A stretch of DNA of 64,000 nt, taken from contig DCZO01000016.1 in assembly GCA_002331335.1 (NCBI GenBank), forward strand, positions 9,995 through 73,994, given 5' to 3'. Under the pieces are notes generated by a model. That model made no database searches and had not been told where the DNA came from. It saw nothing but the letters and a program-made list of their open reading frames with translations. The stretch is from Nitrospira sp. UBA2082. Its GTDB lineage: Bacteria; Nitrospirota; Nitrospiria; Nitrospirales; Nitrospiraceae. This document shows positions 8,942-20,915 of this stretch, piece after piece. How positions within the stretch are numbered: the stretch's first letter is position 1; each line of letters opens with the position of its first letter. The translations under genes and the position numbers were made by a program.

Positions 8942-10708
8942 TTACCTATCACACTCCCCCATCACGATATCGTAGGTGCCGAAGATCGTGATGATGTCCG
9001 AAATCAAATAGCCGCGCGCCATGTGGTCGAACGCGCCCATATGGACAAAGGAGGGCGAGCGGATCTTGAGCCGGTAGGGACGGGGGCTGCCGTCGCTGAT
9101 GATGAAAAATCCCAGTTCACCCTTCGGTGCTTCGGTGGCGCAATAGGTCTCGGCCTTCGGGGGCTTAAATCCTTGCGTGAAGATGATGAAATGGTGGATC
9201 AAACTCTCCATGTCGCGCATCACTTGCGGCTTGGGCGGGGGAATATATTGCGGGATATCGGCGATGATCGGTCCCTGCGGCATCTGATCGAGACATTGTG
9301 TGATGATCCTGGAGCTCTGTCGCATTTCTTCCACGCGAATCCAGTAGCGGTCGTAGGTGTCGCCGTTCTTGCCGACCGGCACTTCCCAATCGACGCGATG
9401 ATACACGCCGTAGGGCTCCATCTTCCGGACATCATACGCGACACCGGAGCCCCGCAGCGACGGACCGGTGAGGCCGAAGTTGACGGCATCTTCGCCGGAA
9501 ATCACCGCGATGTTCTTCGTGCGCCCGAGCCAAATCCGGTTCGAGGCGAGCAGCGAATCATATTCGCTGAGCATCTGGGGGAACGTATCCAGGAAGGCCT
9601 TGAGGCGGGCCACCAATTCCGGCGTAAAGTCGCTGTCCACCCCGCCGATCCGGTAATAATTCAGCGTCAGTCTGGCGCCGCACAGCTGTTCGAACATGTC
9701 GAGCAAGGTTTCCCGCTCGCGGAACGTCCAAAAGAAGACCGTCATCGCGCCGATGTCCAGGGCCTGCGCGCCGAGCCAGAACAGGTGGCCGAGGATGCGC
9801 TGCATTTCCGCCACGATGGTCCGGATATACTCGGCGCGCTCAGGCACGGTGATGCACAGCAGTTTTTCAACAGCCCGCACGTAGGCGTAGTTGTTGGCCA
9901 TCGCGCACACATAGTCGAGCCGGTCGGTGTGCGGAATGATCTGCATGTAGGCCAGGCCTTCGGCAAGCTTCTCGACGCCCCGATGCAGGTACCCCAGATC
10001 CGGCGTCGCCTTGACGATCCGTTCGCCGTCCAACTCCAGCACAACCCGCACCACACCGTGCGTACTGGGATGCTGCGGCCCCATATTCAAGAGCAATTCT
10101 TCCCGCCGTTTCCCGGAAGACGCGTCCGGTTCGGAGAGGAACCGTCTCTTTTCTTCAGCCGAAAACTCGACTTGCTCGGTCGGTGCTTCGTCAAGCCGCG
10201 GAATGAAGTCGAACTGGCTGCGCCAGCCGCGGCCTTCCGTCGGGAAATCTTTCCGCAGGGGATGTCCCTCGGCATAGTCGTCGGGCAGGAGGATACGTCG
10301 CAGGTCCGGATGGCCGATAAACCGGATGCCCATCATGTCGTAGACCTCCCGCTCCAAGAACGCCGCGCCGCGCCAGATCCCGGTGACGGAATCGATGGCC
10401 GGGTTGTCGTCGTGAACGCGTGCCTTGAGGCGAATGCGTTTGCCGCGCGGCAGCGACAGCAGTTGGTAGATCACTTCGAACCGTTGAGGGGCGTCGGGAT
10501 AATCGGCGGAACAGATGTCGGTGAGGTGGTCGAAGCATGCCATCGGATCGTCGTGCAGGAAACGCGCGATTTCCATGATTCTCGGCGCAGCAACATGGAT
10601 GGTCAGTTCGGATCGAGCCGTGTCGATGTCGACGGACAGCACGGCCTCCGGAAATTTCTTCAGCAAGGTTTCAGCCAGAGAATCCATAGGAACAGTTGTC
10701 ACGCCCAT
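8942..10708 (-). CDS. nuoCD: NADH-quinone oxidoreductase subunits C and D, fused
   Basis: Single 588-residue protein joining NuoC (about residues 1-200, with EREVYDMMGIRFIGHPDLRR) to NuoD (about 205-588, with NMGPQHPSTHGVVR and the quinone-site region). The fusion also occurs in E. coli and several other lineages, while many bacteria have separate genes. R221 in HGVVRVVLEL lies in the segment that, in mitochondrial NDUFS2, contains the arginine dimethylated by NDUFAF7; a MidA homologue is encoded just upstream of this operon. Either ATG 10708 or ATG 10687 could be the start; neither has a strong ribosome binding site. Confidence 0.95.
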   Translation of the reverse strand: MGVTTVPMDSLAETLLKKFPEAVLSVDIDTARSELTIHVAAPRIMEIARFLHDDPMACFDHLTDICSADYPDAPQRFEVIYQLLSLPRGKRIRLKARVHDDNPAIDSVTGIWRGAAFLEREVYDMMGIRFIGHPDLRRILLPDDYAEGHPLRKDFPTEGRGWRSQFDFIPRLDEAPTEQVEFSAEEKRRFLSEPDASSGKRREELLLNMGPQHPSTHGVVRVVLELDGERIVKATPDLGYLHRGVEKLAEGLAYMQIIPHTDRLDYVCAMANNYAYVRAVEKLLCITVPERAEYIRTIVAEMQRILGHLFWLGAQALDIGAMTVFFWTFRERETLLDMFEQLCGARLTLNYYRIGGVDSDFTPELVARLKAFLDTFPQMLSEYDSLLASNRIWLGRTKNIAVISGEDAVNFGLTGPSLRGSGVAYDVRKMEPYGVYHRVDWEVPVGKNGDTYDRYWIRVEEMRQSSRIITQCLDQMPQGPIIADIPQYIPPPKPQVMRDMESLIHHFIIFTQGFKPPKAETYCATEAPKGELGFFIISDGSPRPYRLKIRSPSFVHMGAFDHMARGYLISDIITIFGTYDIVMGECDR

Positions 10709-10747
10709 TGGTCAATCGCCACGGATTATTGAGGATTGAGCTACGCG

Positions 10748-11227
<480 letters not shown>

Positions 11228-11240
11228 GTTCTTCCCTGCC

Positions 11241-11612
11241 TCACTCCCACTCCAACGCTCCCTTTTTCCAGGCGTACCAAAACCCGACGACCAGGATGGC
11301 GATAAAGACCGCCATTTCCACCAATCCAAGAAGACCGAGCTTGGTGAAGACCACCGCCCAGGGAAACATGAAGACGATCTCGATATCGAAAATAACGAAC
11401 AGCATCGCGATAATGTAATACCGCATGGGAAACTGCACGCGCGCGTCCTGAAATAGAGGACTCCCACTCTCATAGGGAGCCATTTTGGCTCGGTAGGGCC
11501 GGTTCGGGCGCACAAATTTGCCCAGAAACAGGGTTACCGCGCCTACGGCCATAGCCGCCCCGATGAAGATCAGGATCGGGATATAGTTTTCAGGAACAGC
11601 TCCGCTACCCAT
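11241..11612 (-). CDS. nuoA: NADH-quinone oxidoreductase subunit A
   Basis: First gene of the nuo operon; small membrane subunit of 123 residues with three helices. The conserved YESGSPLFQDARVQFPMRYY loop and FVIFDIEIVFMFPW helix identify the family. The loop helps to form the quinone entry region with NuoH. It lies 75 bases downstream of the MidA-type gene on the same strand, so that gene may share its transcript. Confidence 0.97.
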   Translation of the reverse strand: MGSGAVPENYIPILIFIGAAMAVGAVTLFLGKFVRPNRPYRAKMAPYESGSPLFQDARVQFPMRYYIIAMLFVIFDIEIVFMFPWAVVFTKLGLLGLVEMAVFIAILVVGFWYAWKKGALEWE

Positions 11613-11687
11613 GTGAGTCTCGTACCACCTAAGACATGCAACCTGACACGTTCAGAATGACCGGAGAATTCATAGGTCCCAGCTCCC

Positions 11688-12863
11688 TCAGGCCGCTGAA
11701 CGGGCGGCCAGCGACGAGCCGAAAAATGGCTTGAATGTCAATCCGTCGAGCCGCGGCGGCTCGATCCCCTTATGTTGGACCAGAACTTTGAACGTGCCGC
11801 CCATGCCGTTCGGTTTCAACAAGTGAAGCGCCGCATGGAACGCCGGGCTTTCCGGCTCCAGGTCGCCGATCATCTGCTCCACGCCGAGCCCCATGAGGAA
11901 GCTCATTTGGTTGGTGAACCCCGTCACGGAAAGGCCGTGCGCCTGGCCTGCGTCCGCCAGGCTCGAAAAATCCACATGGGCCGTCATATCCTGCTCGCCC
12001 ACACGCACATAGGGGTCGTCGTTGACGGAATGCCGGAAATAACAAAGGAACGTTCCGTTCCTCCGGTCGGGCCGATACAGGTCATGCGCCGTGTGCCCAT
12101 AATCGATCGTGAGCACGATCCCTCGCTGGAGACAATGGCCGACCTGTTTCATCCAGTCCAACGCCTGGAGATTAATCTCTGTCCGATACCCCTCCGGCCA
12201 GCCGGCATTGAGGTCCCTCACGCGATGAGTAAGGAGGTCAGAGGACAGGGGCCTGAAACACTCTACAAACCGCCCGTCACGATAGTCCACGCACAGTTCG
12301 TCGATCTGTCCATTTCTGAGTTGGACTCGGTGGACTGGCAACGCATCGATCAATTCGTTGCTGAGAACCAAACCCGTGACGCTCTCCGGCCCCAGTTCGT
12401 CCAGACTGTCGGCCCACGTGAGGAGGTTCGGCTGGTTCACGAAAGAGCTCAGGTGTCGGCGCTGCGATGCGCGCATGGCGGGGCTGCGCTCAATCAGGAT
12501 ATACCGAAGACGGTGTTGGAACGATCCTGGGTCACGCTGGCACGCCGACAGAATATGTTTGGCGAGCAATCCCTTGCCGGGCCCCATTTCGACGATGGTG
12601 ACAGGATCAGGGCTTCCGAGCAGACTGTCGATCTGTCGTGCTTGCTTGGCCACCGCCTGACCGAGTATCGGATGAACATCCGCACTGGTGTAAAAGTCGC
12701 CGGACCAACCGATGCGAGGGCTGCCGTCATCGGGATGCCGCATGTAGTAGCCGAATTGTGGGTGGTAGAGGGCCAAGTCCATGAAACGGACGAAGGGAAT
12801 GGGCCCCAAGACAGCGATCTCGGACGCAATGGCGGCAACGAGTTCAGGGTGTCCTATGACCAC
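11688..12863 (-). CDS. SAM-dependent methyltransferase, MidA/NDUFAF7 family
   Basis: 391-residue protein with the family's DFYTSADVHPILGQAVA block (about residues 56-72) and the S-adenosylmethionine-binding EMGPGKGLLA (92-101). Further family features are SNELIDALPVHR and LTIDYGH. The mitochondrial member NDUFAF7 dimethylates an arginine of the NuoD homologue during complex I assembly. The position directly upstream of nuoA, same strand, suggests a similar role here; that is inference. The start is GTG 12863 with AAGGGGA six bases upstream. Confidence 0.88.
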   Translation of the reverse strand: MVIGHPELVAAIASEIAVLGPIPFVRFMDLALYHPQFGYYMRHPDDGSPRIGWSGDFYTSADVHPILGQAVAKQARQIDSLLGSPDPVTIVEMGPGKGLLAKHILSACQRDPGSFQHRLRYILIERSPAMRASQRRHLSSFVNQPNLLTWADSLDELGPESVTGLVLSNELIDALPVHRVQLRNGQIDELCVDYRDGRFVECFRPLSSDLLTHRVRDLNAGWPEGYRTEINLQALDWMKQVGHCLQRGIVLTIDYGHTAHDLYRPDRRNGTFLCYFRHSVNDDPYVRVGEQDMTAHVDFSSLADAGQAHGLSVTGFTNQMSFLMGLGVEQMIGDLEPESPAFHAALHLLKPNGMGGTFKVLVQHKGIEPPRLDGLTFKPFFGSSLAARSAA

Positions 12864-12904
12864 AAGGAATCCCCTTATCAGCCAGGCACATGGGAAAAAG
12901 GGAC

Positions 12905-12947
12905 ACCCATAGCGGACGGGTATGTTTCACCCATTTCCGCTACGGGT
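12905..12947 (-). terminator. inverted repeat, probable terminator of the response regulator gene
   Basis: ACCCATAGCGGA (12905-12916) pairs with TCCGCTACGGGT (12936-12947), 12 pairs with one wobble. On the minus strand the stem is followed within about five bases by a run of five T, which fits a factor-independent terminator for the gene at 13042-13461. The loop is longer than usual (19 bases). Confidence 0.5.
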
Positions 12948-13041
12948 AAAAAGTGACGTAGGGTAGCCTCGACAGAGCGTCTAAGTCAAGGAGAGGACGA
13001 GTGGGAGGCCGCTCGGTCTCAGGTCTTATCAATGGTGTCTG

Positions 13042-13461
13042 TTAGGCTGCGCGTGTTCGGGAGGGGTCGTCTGTACTGAGGATTTCTTTAATCATGGAAT
13101 CGAGCTTCGAGGGAGTCAACGGTTTCGCAATGAAGGCCGCTTGGTTCTTGGGGAAGTCGTTGATTGCCTCGGCGGCAGCAGGATGACCGGACATCAGGAC
13201 CAATTTCATCTCCGGCCTCTGTTTCAACAGTTGGTGGGCCAGCTCGTCGCCCTTGATGTCCGGCATGTTCCAGTCTGCGACCAGGACATCGATGGGAGTC
13301 GGGCAATCCGCACTTTTCTGAGTGGCTTCGGAGGCCGAGTGGGCTTTGAGCACGCAATAGCCTCTGCGGGTCAGATCCATTTCCAACAGTAACGCGATGG
13401 CCGATTCGTCATCGGCCAACAGGATCGTGGTTTTTCTCGCGCCTGCGGCGGTGATGGTCAT
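13042..13461 (-). CDS. single-domain response regulator (CheY-like receiver)
   Basis: 139-residue receiver domain without an output domain. The acidic pair D17/D18 (LLADDES), phospho-acceptor D63 (LVADWNMP), S91 and K113 (FIAKPLTP) are all present, so it should be phosphorylatable. No histidine kinase is encoded nearby, so its partner is unknown. It could serve in chemotaxis, in a phosphorelay or as a sink. A short disordered C-terminal tail follows the domain. Confidence 0.88.
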   Translation of the reverse strand: MTITAAGARKTTILLADDESAIALLLEMDLTRRGYCVLKAHSASEATQKSADCPTPIDVLVADWNMPDIKGDELAHQLLKQRPEMKLVLMSGHPAAAEAINDFPKNQAAFIAKPLTPSKLDSMIKEILSTDDPSRTRAA

Positions 13462-13918
13462 AATAGCAGCACGCCTTTCTATGAAAACCGTTATCCGGTC
13501 CCTGACGAGTGGATGCTATCGTAAAGCGCTCGATTGGCCAAACAAAATCACTTAATTGCGAGTCGACCCCATTCCTGAGGCCACGTGAACTCCAAGCGAG
13601 TACCGATGTCCGTGGGCGAGTTGCGTCACTGTTTTGGAGCGGGGACCCACCGAGATTCCGGCGGATGGAAAACAGAAACTGGCTCAGCGTCTCTTTTCTC
13701 TCTTACCCTTCATTGGGTCGGCCGGAGGGGCGAATCGTCGGCCTCGGCATGGCAAACAGGATGTGTCGGGAGGTACTGCCGTCACGCACGCCGACATTGC
13801 GACGACTCGTCGCTGCCTTATAGGCGTGCGTGAAGACAACGTGAGTGAGATCAGTAGCAGTAGAAGAATCGCGCATCATGCCGAGGCTGAGGTCCGGCTC
13901 CACTGCCGAGCTCTTCCC
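13462..13918. other. intergenic region between secA and the response regulator
   Basis: 457 bases with no coding region I can support; several short frames exist but lack family similarity and ribosome binding sites. It should contain the promoter of the response regulator (near the right end of its gene) and the 3' end of the secA transcript. It also contains a nested inverted repeat (listed separately). Confidence 0.5.
13782..13833. repeat. nested perfect inverted repeat
   Basis: TCACGCACGCC (13782-13792) is exactly complementary to GGCGTGCGTGA (13823-13833). The loop itself contains a second stem, GCGACG-ACT-CGTCGC. No T-run follows on either strand, so a simple terminator is unlikely; it could be an RNA-stabilising 3' structure of secA. 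Confidence 0.6.
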
Positions 13919-16642
<2,724 letters not shown>

Positions 16643-16691
16643 AGTGGTGTTGTGTGTAACGAGTGGCGATGGTTCAAAAAGTAATCGGCGC

Positions 16692-16697
16692 AGTATA
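16692..16697 (-). promoter_or_regulatory. possible -10 element of secA
   Basis: The minus strand reads TATACT here, 49 bases upstream of the secA ATG. No convincing -35 hexamer is found at 16-18 bases, so this is weak. Confidence 0.25.
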
Positions 16698-16813
16698 CAG
16701 CATCTCTCCCATGAATCCTATAATCTAACCGAGTGTGGCGGTATGCCGGCGGCTTGACAGGTTTTGCGCCAGTCCATTATCATCACCTCAAAGATAGCGT
16801 GAGTCGTCGGTCG

Positions 16814-17119
16814 ATGAACCACCGCATCCTCAAAGTTCTGTCGGTTCTGCTTGTGCTCTGTGTCTTGTCGGTCAGCGGACTGGCTCAGGCGCAATCCGTC
16901 GAACATGTCGGGCACCATGCGCACCACCAGGCGGCCACCCACGGCACTGTGCTGTGCTCCTGGATGTGCGCTGCCGGGACCGTGCTCGATAGTCCGGTCA
17001 TTCTCATCCAAGCCGAACGTAGCCCAGTCGCAACCATTCCGGTATCCCGCTCGATAGATCTTTCCATCGCGCCGTGTCACACATACCCCAGTCGTGCCCC
17101 TCCGTCTTTCTCTTTGTAG
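16814..17119 (+). CDS. small exported His-rich protein with CSWMC motif (DUF2946-like)
   Basis: About 101 residues. A signal peptide (VLSVLLVLCVLSVSGLAQAQ) is followed by a His cluster (HVGHHAHHQAATHG), then VLCSWMC, and a C-terminal SRAPPSFSL. The His/Cys pattern suggests periplasmic metal or redox chemistry, but no function is proved. It is one of four related proteins in the window (also 18963, 28664 and 36525). ATG 16814 fits the signal peptide; the frame is open upstream to 16733, where the residues do not look coding. Confidence 0.75.
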   Translation: MNHRILKVLSVLLVLCVLSVSGLAQAQSVEHVGHHAHHQAATHGTVLCSWMCAAGTVLDSPVILIQAERSPVATIPVSRSIDLSIAPCHTYPSRAPPSFSL

Positions 17120-17240
17120 CAATTGCCGCCGCGTATTGATCTTCAAGTCAACCTGCTGCTGTCTTCCATCGAATTCGGAAGCAGCTGGTGAGGATCAAGA
17201 AGGCTGAAACAATTCTTCGAGGGAAAGGTCTCGTATCATC

Positions 17241-18356
17241 ATGGCAGGGAAGCGGTTCACCCTGGGACTCATTTTCGGTGTTGCAAGCGTCTGTTCCTCG
17301 TGGTTTCCCGGTCAAGTTGCCCAGGCTGCTTGCGGGGCGGTGACCTGTTTTGTCGTGGTTGGCTCGCAACAACAGGTACCGCAAGCAGGCCTCTTGACGT
17401 TCAACACAATCTACAATTACACGCCGATGCGGCTGCTGGACGGAACGTCTGGCGTGATCCCTGCAATCGATCAACGCGACCAACGGATGATTCTGGACCA
17501 CCACAAAGAAATCAGGAGCATCACACAGACGGTCACCTTTGATCTGAACTATGGCATCACGGATCGATTGGGCATCCAGGTGACGATTCCCTATCTGTGG
17601 CGGACACACAAGCACATCGATGGATTGGGGGAGCACGGTCCTACCGGAGCCGGAGAGCTTGTCCCCTTCAAGGATACCGGAATTGGTGATGTCACCTTCA
17701 CAGGCAAATACAACATTCTGCCCATGCTCAGAGGCTCGATCGTCGCGGGATTCGGAGTACAAGTGCCGACCGGCAGCACGAGTGCCAGAGACTTTGCGGG
17801 CCAAACCATGGAAGCGCCAGGCCAACTGGGCAAGGGGCAAGTGGGTCTGATTGGATCGCTCTATCAGAGTTACGAAATCATCCCGCAGCGGCTGAGCCAG
17901 TTTTTCTACGGCAGTTATCGCCATACCTTCCGCAACAACGATGGCTATCAATTCGGCGATGAATACAACCTGAATCTCGGTGCCAGCGGGGTTCCACTGA
18001 CAAGTGCGCCCTGGCTGGTGCTGATCGGTCAATTCCATTGGCGGTACATGGTTCATGACAACATGAGCGCCTCGCTGGAGCGATCTGCCAGGCCGGCTGA
18101 CCCTGGTTTCCCAGGCGATCCGATCGTACTCGATCCGATGATCTTAAACCGCAGCGTGCCCAATACCGGTTCAACCTACTTTGCGTTTTCGCCCGGGTTC
18201 CAAGTGAATGTGGATGGAGTAATCAATTCACCGCTAACAAAGATGAGTTCGGTCTATTTCTATGCGCAATTGCCGATTGAGCGGGATTCCAATAACAATT
18301 TGGCGCAGGGGACGAGTTACATATTCGGAGTGACCCGGTCATTCCAAGTGATGTGA
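17241..18356 (+). CDS. outer-membrane-type beta-barrel protein, paralogue of 19801-20874
   Basis: 371-residue exported protein with a signal peptide ending near QVAQAACG. The mature N-terminus has a Cys pair in CGAVTCFVVVGSQQQ. Alternating hydrophobic strands (LGIQVTIPYLW, GSIVAGFGVQVPTG, QFFYGSYRHTF) and a C-terminal strand ending in SFQVM suggest a barrel like the MetA-type transporters. The substrate is unknown. It lies 122 bases after a His-rich exported protein and 43 bases before a TlpA thioredoxin, whose CxxC chemistry may act on the Cys pair; that link is inference. Confidence 0.7.
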   Translation: MAGKRFTLGLIFGVASVCSSWFPGQVAQAACGAVTCFVVVGSQQQVPQAGLLTFNTIYNYTPMRLLDGTSGVIPAIDQRDQRMILDHHKEIRSITQTVTFDLNYGITDRLGIQVTIPYLWRTHKHIDGLGEHGPTGAGELVPFKDTGIGDVTFTGKYNILPMLRGSIVAGFGVQVPTGSTSARDFAGQTMEAPGQLGKGQVGLIGSLYQSYEIIPQRLSQFFYGSYRHTFRNNDGYQFGDEYNLNLGASGVPLTSAPWLVLIGQFHWRYMVHDNMSASLERSARPADPGFPGDPIVLDPMILNRSVPNTGSTYFAFSPGFQVNVDGVINSPLTKMSSVYFYAQLPIERDSNNNLAQGTSYIFGVTRSFQVM

Positions 18357-18398
18357 GTCAGGGTATGCGAGTGTGCCATGATGAGTAGGGAGGAAATG

Positions 18399-18956
18399 AT
18401 GAAGACCAATACGATCTGCCGCAACGCTCTGGTCATAGTAATGGCCATGTGTCTGGTGTCAGTCACCGCCGTTGGGCTCACGTGGGCCATGGGGTCGCGT
18501 GTGCCGGCGGTCGGCACGACGGCTGAGGATTTCCGCCTGGTCGATCTGGAAGGCAAGAGCCAGAGCCTCAGCCAGTATCGGGGCAAGGTCGTGCTCGTGA
18601 ACTTTTGGGCGACCTGGTGCAAGCCCTGCACGACGGAGATGCCGGCGATGCAAACGACCTACGACAAACTGCGAGACAAAGGGTTCGTCGTCTTGGCGAT
18701 CAACGAACTGGAAGACGAGGCCAAGGTACGCGAACACATCAAGCAGTACAGCCATACCTTCCCGGTTCTTTTGGACCGCGATAACAAAGTGGCGAATCAA
18801 TTCGGTGTATTCGGATTGCCGGTTAGCGTGTTCATTGATGAAAAAGGTGTCGTGCAGGAATACATCAAGGGCGGATTATTGACGGAAGACAAGATCTATC
18901 AGGCCGTTCAACGTATTCAAAGTGGCAAATCGGTGCAGGCGGCCTCCGCCAAGTAA
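18399..18956 (+). CDS. TlpA-like thioredoxin, membrane-anchored
   Basis: 185-residue thiol-disulfide oxidoreductase. An N-terminal signal anchor (about residues 10-30) precedes a thioredoxin fold with C74-K-P-C77 in FWATWCKPC and the cis-proline loop FGLPVSVFID. These proteins are usually reductants in the periplasm, for instance in cytochrome c or copper-site maturation. GGGAGG precedes ATG 18399 (a second ATG lies three bases upstream). The 3' end is six bases before the next His-rich gene, so the two are probably co-transcribed. Confidence 0.9.
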   Translation: MKTNTICRNALVIVMAMCLVSVTAVGLTWAMGSRVPAVGTTAEDFRLVDLEGKSQSLSQYRGKVVLVNFWATWCKPCTTEMPAMQTTYDKLRDKGFVVLAINELEDEAKVREHIKQYSHTFPVLLDRDNKVANQFGVFGLPVSVFIDEKGVVQEYIKGGLLTEDKIYQAVQRIQSGKSVQAASAK

Positions 18957-18962
18957 CGTGAC

Positions 18963-19268
18963 ATGATTCGTTTCACTCGACAGATATTGGTCCTGCCTCT
19001 CGTTGCGTGCCTGCTGTTGGTGCCTGTGCTCGCTTCGCCGGCGACCGTTGCCCATGAAGCCCAGCATAGTCACCACAAGGCAGCCACGCATTCCTCCCCG
19101 CTCTGTTCTTGGTTCTGCGGGGCAGGGCAGGGGTATGAACTAACCGAATTTATATTCGTTCCAACGATTACTTTCCTGGCCATCCTCGATATCGAGCAGA
19201 AAGACCAGGTCGACGATATCGAGTTGGTGTTCTCTCCCTCGCGCGGTCCTCCCTCGTTCTCTTCCTAG
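18963..19268 (+). CDS. small exported His-rich protein with CSWFC motif (DUF2946-like)
   Basis: 101 residues: signal peptide (LVLPLVACLLLVPVLASP), His cluster (HEAQHSHHKAATHS), then PLCSWFCGAG and a C-terminal SRGPPSFSS. This matches the protein at 16814 in length and layout, especially the KAATH/QAATH and CSW-x-C parts. It follows the TlpA gene by six bases and precedes an excisionase-like HTH gene. That order is repeated at 28664-29513. Confidence 0.75.
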   Translation: MIRFTRQILVLPLVACLLLVPVLASPATVAHEAQHSHHKAATHSSPLCSWFCGAGQGYELTEFIFVPTITFLAILDIEQKDQVDDIELVFSPSRGPPSFSS

Positions 19269-19489
19269 GTTTCGTCCGTCGTCCGATTCATTACAGTACG
19301 CTACGCCGCTGCTTTCGAAGAGGTAGCGGTCAGCGTCTAGTTCTCGGCGGCGGACTGTTGCTCAGACAGCCGCAATCAACTCCTCCCCGGGCCGGTTATT
19401 CGTGTCAGGCATCGAGGAGAGGGGGCGGATCCGCGGCTGTTCTCAGCCTTGTTCTGGAAACATTTGGAATGAGTGAGGAGAGAACCATC

Positions 19490-19804
19490 ATGGACGAAAT
19501 TCTTGCGTTACAGAATAAGCGATTGCTGCGGGTCGATGAAGCGGCCCGGCTGCTGAACATCAGCCGGTGGACGGTCTATCGCTGGGTTGAGGCCGGTCAG
19601 CTCGGTGGCACTCGCATTGGCGCGGGGAGTCTCCGAATTTTCAGCGATACGGTGGCGGCCTTGATCAGTCACCACTGTGTCGGGGCGTCGGCGACGGCAG
19701 AGACGGTGCAGGGAGGGAAGACTCCAATGGAGATGTCGGGACGGAGCGGCCGCCTTAACCCTGCCTCCGGCATGCTGAGTCCGCGACGACAAGCTGCGGT
19801 ATGA
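19490..19804 (+). CDS. excisionase-like (MerR-type) helix-turn-helix DNA-binding protein
   Basis: 104 residues. Residues 12-59 form the short winged helix found in excisionases and related regulators: RVDEAARLLNISRWTVYRW, then IGAGSLRIF. The remaining C-terminal part is low complexity. GAGGAG lies nine bases before ATG 19490; an upstream ATG at 19469 has no ribosome binding site. The stop overlaps the next start (ATGA), so it is coupled to the barrel protein. No integrase is nearby, so a local transcription regulator is more likely than an excisionase. It matches the HTH at 29265 at 26 of 40 core positions. Confidence 0.82.
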   Translation: MDEILALQNKRLLRVDEAARLLNISRWTVYRWVEAGQLGGTRIGAGSLRIFSDTVAALISHHCVGASATAETVQGGKTPMEMSGRSGRLNPASGMLSPRRQAAV

Positions 19805-20874
19805 GCAAGTTGGGAATTCAACGGTTTCTCTGTTTGGCCTCCGCGCTCCTGTTGGCGCAGGGGGCGGGACTTTTCGAGCCGCCGGCTGAGGCCTCTTGTG
19901 GTTCCGTGAGCTGCTTTGTCGTCATAGGCTCGCAGCAGGCGGTTTCGCCGGCCGGTGTGCTGACGGTGAACCTGAATTACACGTACACGCCCAACGGGAT
20001 TCCATCCGGCGGGGTCAATACCATCCCGTTTGCCAATACACAACTCAAGCAACTCATCCTGGCCAATAGCCAAGTCAGCCAACTGAGAACGTTGGTGGAG
20101 ACGGCAGCGTTGGACATCAACTATGGCCTGACCGAGCGATGGGGGCTTGAAGTGTTAGTGCCCTACCGGATGATCGATGCCGTCGGGCAAATCGGGGCGG
20201 GCGCGGTGTCAAATACCTGGGACCGCGGGATCGGCGATGTGCTGGCAAAAGTAAAATACAACGCATTGCCGACTCTGCGCAGCATGGTGGTGCTGGAAAT
20301 GGGCGTCTACTTTCCGACCGGAGATTACGGCCATCTCGCGACTTCCACGCAGCTCGTCGAATCCACCTTGCAGATCGGGCGAGGCGCCTTTGGCGTTCAA
20401 CCAGGGTTCTATCAAACTTACGAGATCATGCCCCACCGATTGAACCAGTTTCTGTCCGGGAACTGGCGGTATACCGCGCGCAATTCCGATGGGTACCGCT
20501 TTGGACAGGAGTTCACGCTGAATGCGGGGCTGAACCTGGTGACGGTCCCATGGCTTACACTCACCAATCAGATCAATTTCCGGTACAAGGACCGGGACAA
20601 TATCGAAGCGGCGCTCTATGAGCTCAGGGGGGCGCCGTTGAATCGGGCGGTGCTGCTCGATGGGAATATCATCGGCCGCCCTGTTCCGACGACCGACCAT
20701 ACCTACGTGGCGTTCTCGACCGGGATGGTGGTGAACGCCTTCGATTTCGCGCAGGTCTATTTCATCGCGCAGATTCCGATCTATCGGGACTTCAACGGCA
20801 ACCTGCAGCAGGAAATCAGTTATGTGGGGGGAGTGACGAAATCATTTGCAACACCTTCGCTGACGGCGCAATGA
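19801..20874 (+). CDS. outer-membrane-type beta-barrel protein, paralogue of 17241-18356
   Basis: 357 residues with a signal peptide and a mature N-terminus EASCGSVSCFVVIGSQQ. This aligns with CGAVTCFVVVGSQQQ of the first copy, including the Cys pair spaced by three residues. Shared later blocks are the LDINYGLT/FDLNYGIT strand, YQTYEIMPHRLNQF versus YQSYEIIPQRLSQF, and a YxxGVTKSFA/FGVTRSFQ end. The stop overlaps the ATGA at 20871. It is clearly a duplicated family; the function is unknown. Confidence 0.72.
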   Translation: MSKLGIQRFLCLASALLLAQGAGLFEPPAEASCGSVSCFVVIGSQQAVSPAGVLTVNLNYTYTPNGIPSGGVNTIPFANTQLKQLILANSQVSQLRTLVETAALDINYGLTERWGLEVLVPYRMIDAVGQIGAGAVSNTWDRGIGDVLAKVKYNALPTLRSMVVLEMGVYFPTGDYGHLATSTQLVESTLQIGRGAFGVQPGFYQTYEIMPHRLNQFLSGNWRYTARNSDGYRFGQEFTLNAGLNLVTVPWLTLTNQINFRYKDRDNIEAALYELRGAPLNRAVLLDGNIIGRPVPTTDHTYVAFSTGMVVNAFDFAQVYFIAQIPIYRDFNGNLQQEISYVGGVTKSFATPSLTAQ

Positions 20875-20915
20875 GCCAAGCGAATGGCAGAAGCGTGGCT
20901 TCTGGAGAAGGCGCT

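Noticed and set aside
8900..10732. Long plus-strand open frame (610 codons)
   Set aside because: It lies exactly opposite nuoCD, has no domain, and reads as the codon shadow of a conserved gene in GC-rich DNA. The same applies to long frames opposite nuoG, MidA and secA.
16733..16813. Upstream start for the first His-rich protein
   Set aside because: The 27 extra residues precede an obvious signal peptide and lie in the probable secA promoter region.
19490..19804. HTH proteins as true phage or island excisionases
   Set aside because: No integrase, att-like direct repeats or phage genes occur near either copy, and both sit in envelope gene clusters.
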